This document shows, in pieces, positions 63,953-64,000 of a DNA stretch of 64,000 bases. The stretch spans positions 372,001-436,000 of the forward strand of contig NZ_CP045369.1 of assembly GCF_009363535.1 (NCBI RefSeq), read 5' to 3'. The notes below the pieces were generated by a model. The model ran no database searches. It was not told where the DNA came from and saw nothing but the letters and a program-made list of their open reading frames with translations. Source of the DNA: Microbulbifer sp. THAF38. Lineage in GTDB: Bacteria; Pseudomonadota; Gammaproteobacteria; Pseudomonadales; Cellvibrionaceae. Position 1 is the stretch's first letter, and each line of letters opens with the position of its first letter. The position numbers and the translations under genes are program-made.

Positions 63953-64000
63953 ACCTTGAAAGAACGATACCAGATTGAGGTCCTTAATGGGCAGAACTAT
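63929..64000 (+). CDS. IS30 family transposase, N-terminal 24 codons (partial at window edge)
   Basis: ATG after CCAGGAAC. The 24 visible residues include LTLKERYQIEVLNGQNY, which fits the (L/Q)LTxEERYQI N-terminal helix-turn-helix start of IS30-type transposases. The catalytic DDE domain lies outside the window, so the family call rests on this short stretch. Confidence 0.65.
   Translation, partial: MGTRTNQLTLKERYQIEVLNGQNY

Noticed and set aside
1..64000. CRISPR arrays, tRNA or rRNA genes, and known anti-phage systems
   Set aside because: No regularly spaced repeats, no structural RNA sequence and no recognised defence nuclease or system was seen.

Overview
The window looks like chromosomal DNA of a marine gammaproteobacterium, most likely of the Cellvibrionales (Microbulbifer/Saccharophagus type). 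This is inferred from gene content: a complete liu leucine-degradation operon under a MerR-type LiuR, a serB/AhpA pair, a DUF3094 gene, creBCD, and a biotin operon with a BioH-BioC fusion. No rRNA, tRNA or CRISPR array was seen. Most of the window has moderately high GC and compact genes. Two stretches are visibly more AT-rich and carry accessory genes: about 11.1-16.6 kb and 55.4-64.0 kb.

Layout. 1-4.2 kb: the end of an M1 aminopeptidase, a 41-residue lipoprotein, serB (minus) divergent from an AhpA/YtjB-like membrane protein, then liuR. 4.3-11.0 kb: liuABCDE, which takes isovaleryl-CoA to acetoacetate and acetyl-CoA, with a LiuR-type dyad in front of liuR and a terminator after liuE. 11.1-16.6 kb: an AT-rich minus-strand block with an overlapping basic/acidic small-protein pair, a multicopper oxidase, a DUF1287 protein, a GNAT acetyltransferase and three small membrane proteins. 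16.9-27.7 kb: DUF945 protein, ppc, a small membrane protein, a degenerate hybrid kinase, an Asp/Glu racemase-family protein, alaE, a PadR/AphA-like regulator with a near-perfect operator, a KAS III-like ketosynthase, and comF.

27.8-33.1 kb: bioB-bioF-bioHC (each pair overlapping by 4 nt) and bioD, separated by a convergent L,D-transpeptidase gene. 33.2-40.1 kb: a long acyl-CoA dehydrogenase behind a promoter with a PsrA-type dyad, a DUF3094 protein, a nitroreductase, creBCD and an EVE-domain protein. 40.3-42.2 kb: a LytS/LytTR two-component pair. 42.5-51.4 kb: an RND permease/adaptor pair, a repeat-bearing exported protein, a large MscS-type channel and a rhomboid protease. 51.5-55.4 kb: a frameshifted cupin, a DCC-family protein, a zinc-finger/TPR-like membrane protein and pepB.

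55.6-59.2 kb holds three tandem DUF3667 membrane-protein paralogues. 60.1-62.3 kb holds a GlxA-type AraC regulator overlapping an S41 protease gene broken by an in-frame stop. The window ends with an alcohol dehydrogenase (minus) and the first 24 codons of an IS30-type transposase whose start region can be enclosed by a 10-bp inverted repeat.

Functional links that can be read directly: leucine catabolism and its regulator, biotin synthesis (which supplies the cofactor for LiuD), fatty-acid beta-oxidation (PsrA-type control), and several envelope-stress functions (CreBCD, RND, MscS, rhomboid). No complete defence system was recognised. The least explained elements are the small-protein pair at 11.1-11.8 kb, the DUF3667 triplet, and the hybrid kinase without an ATPase domain.
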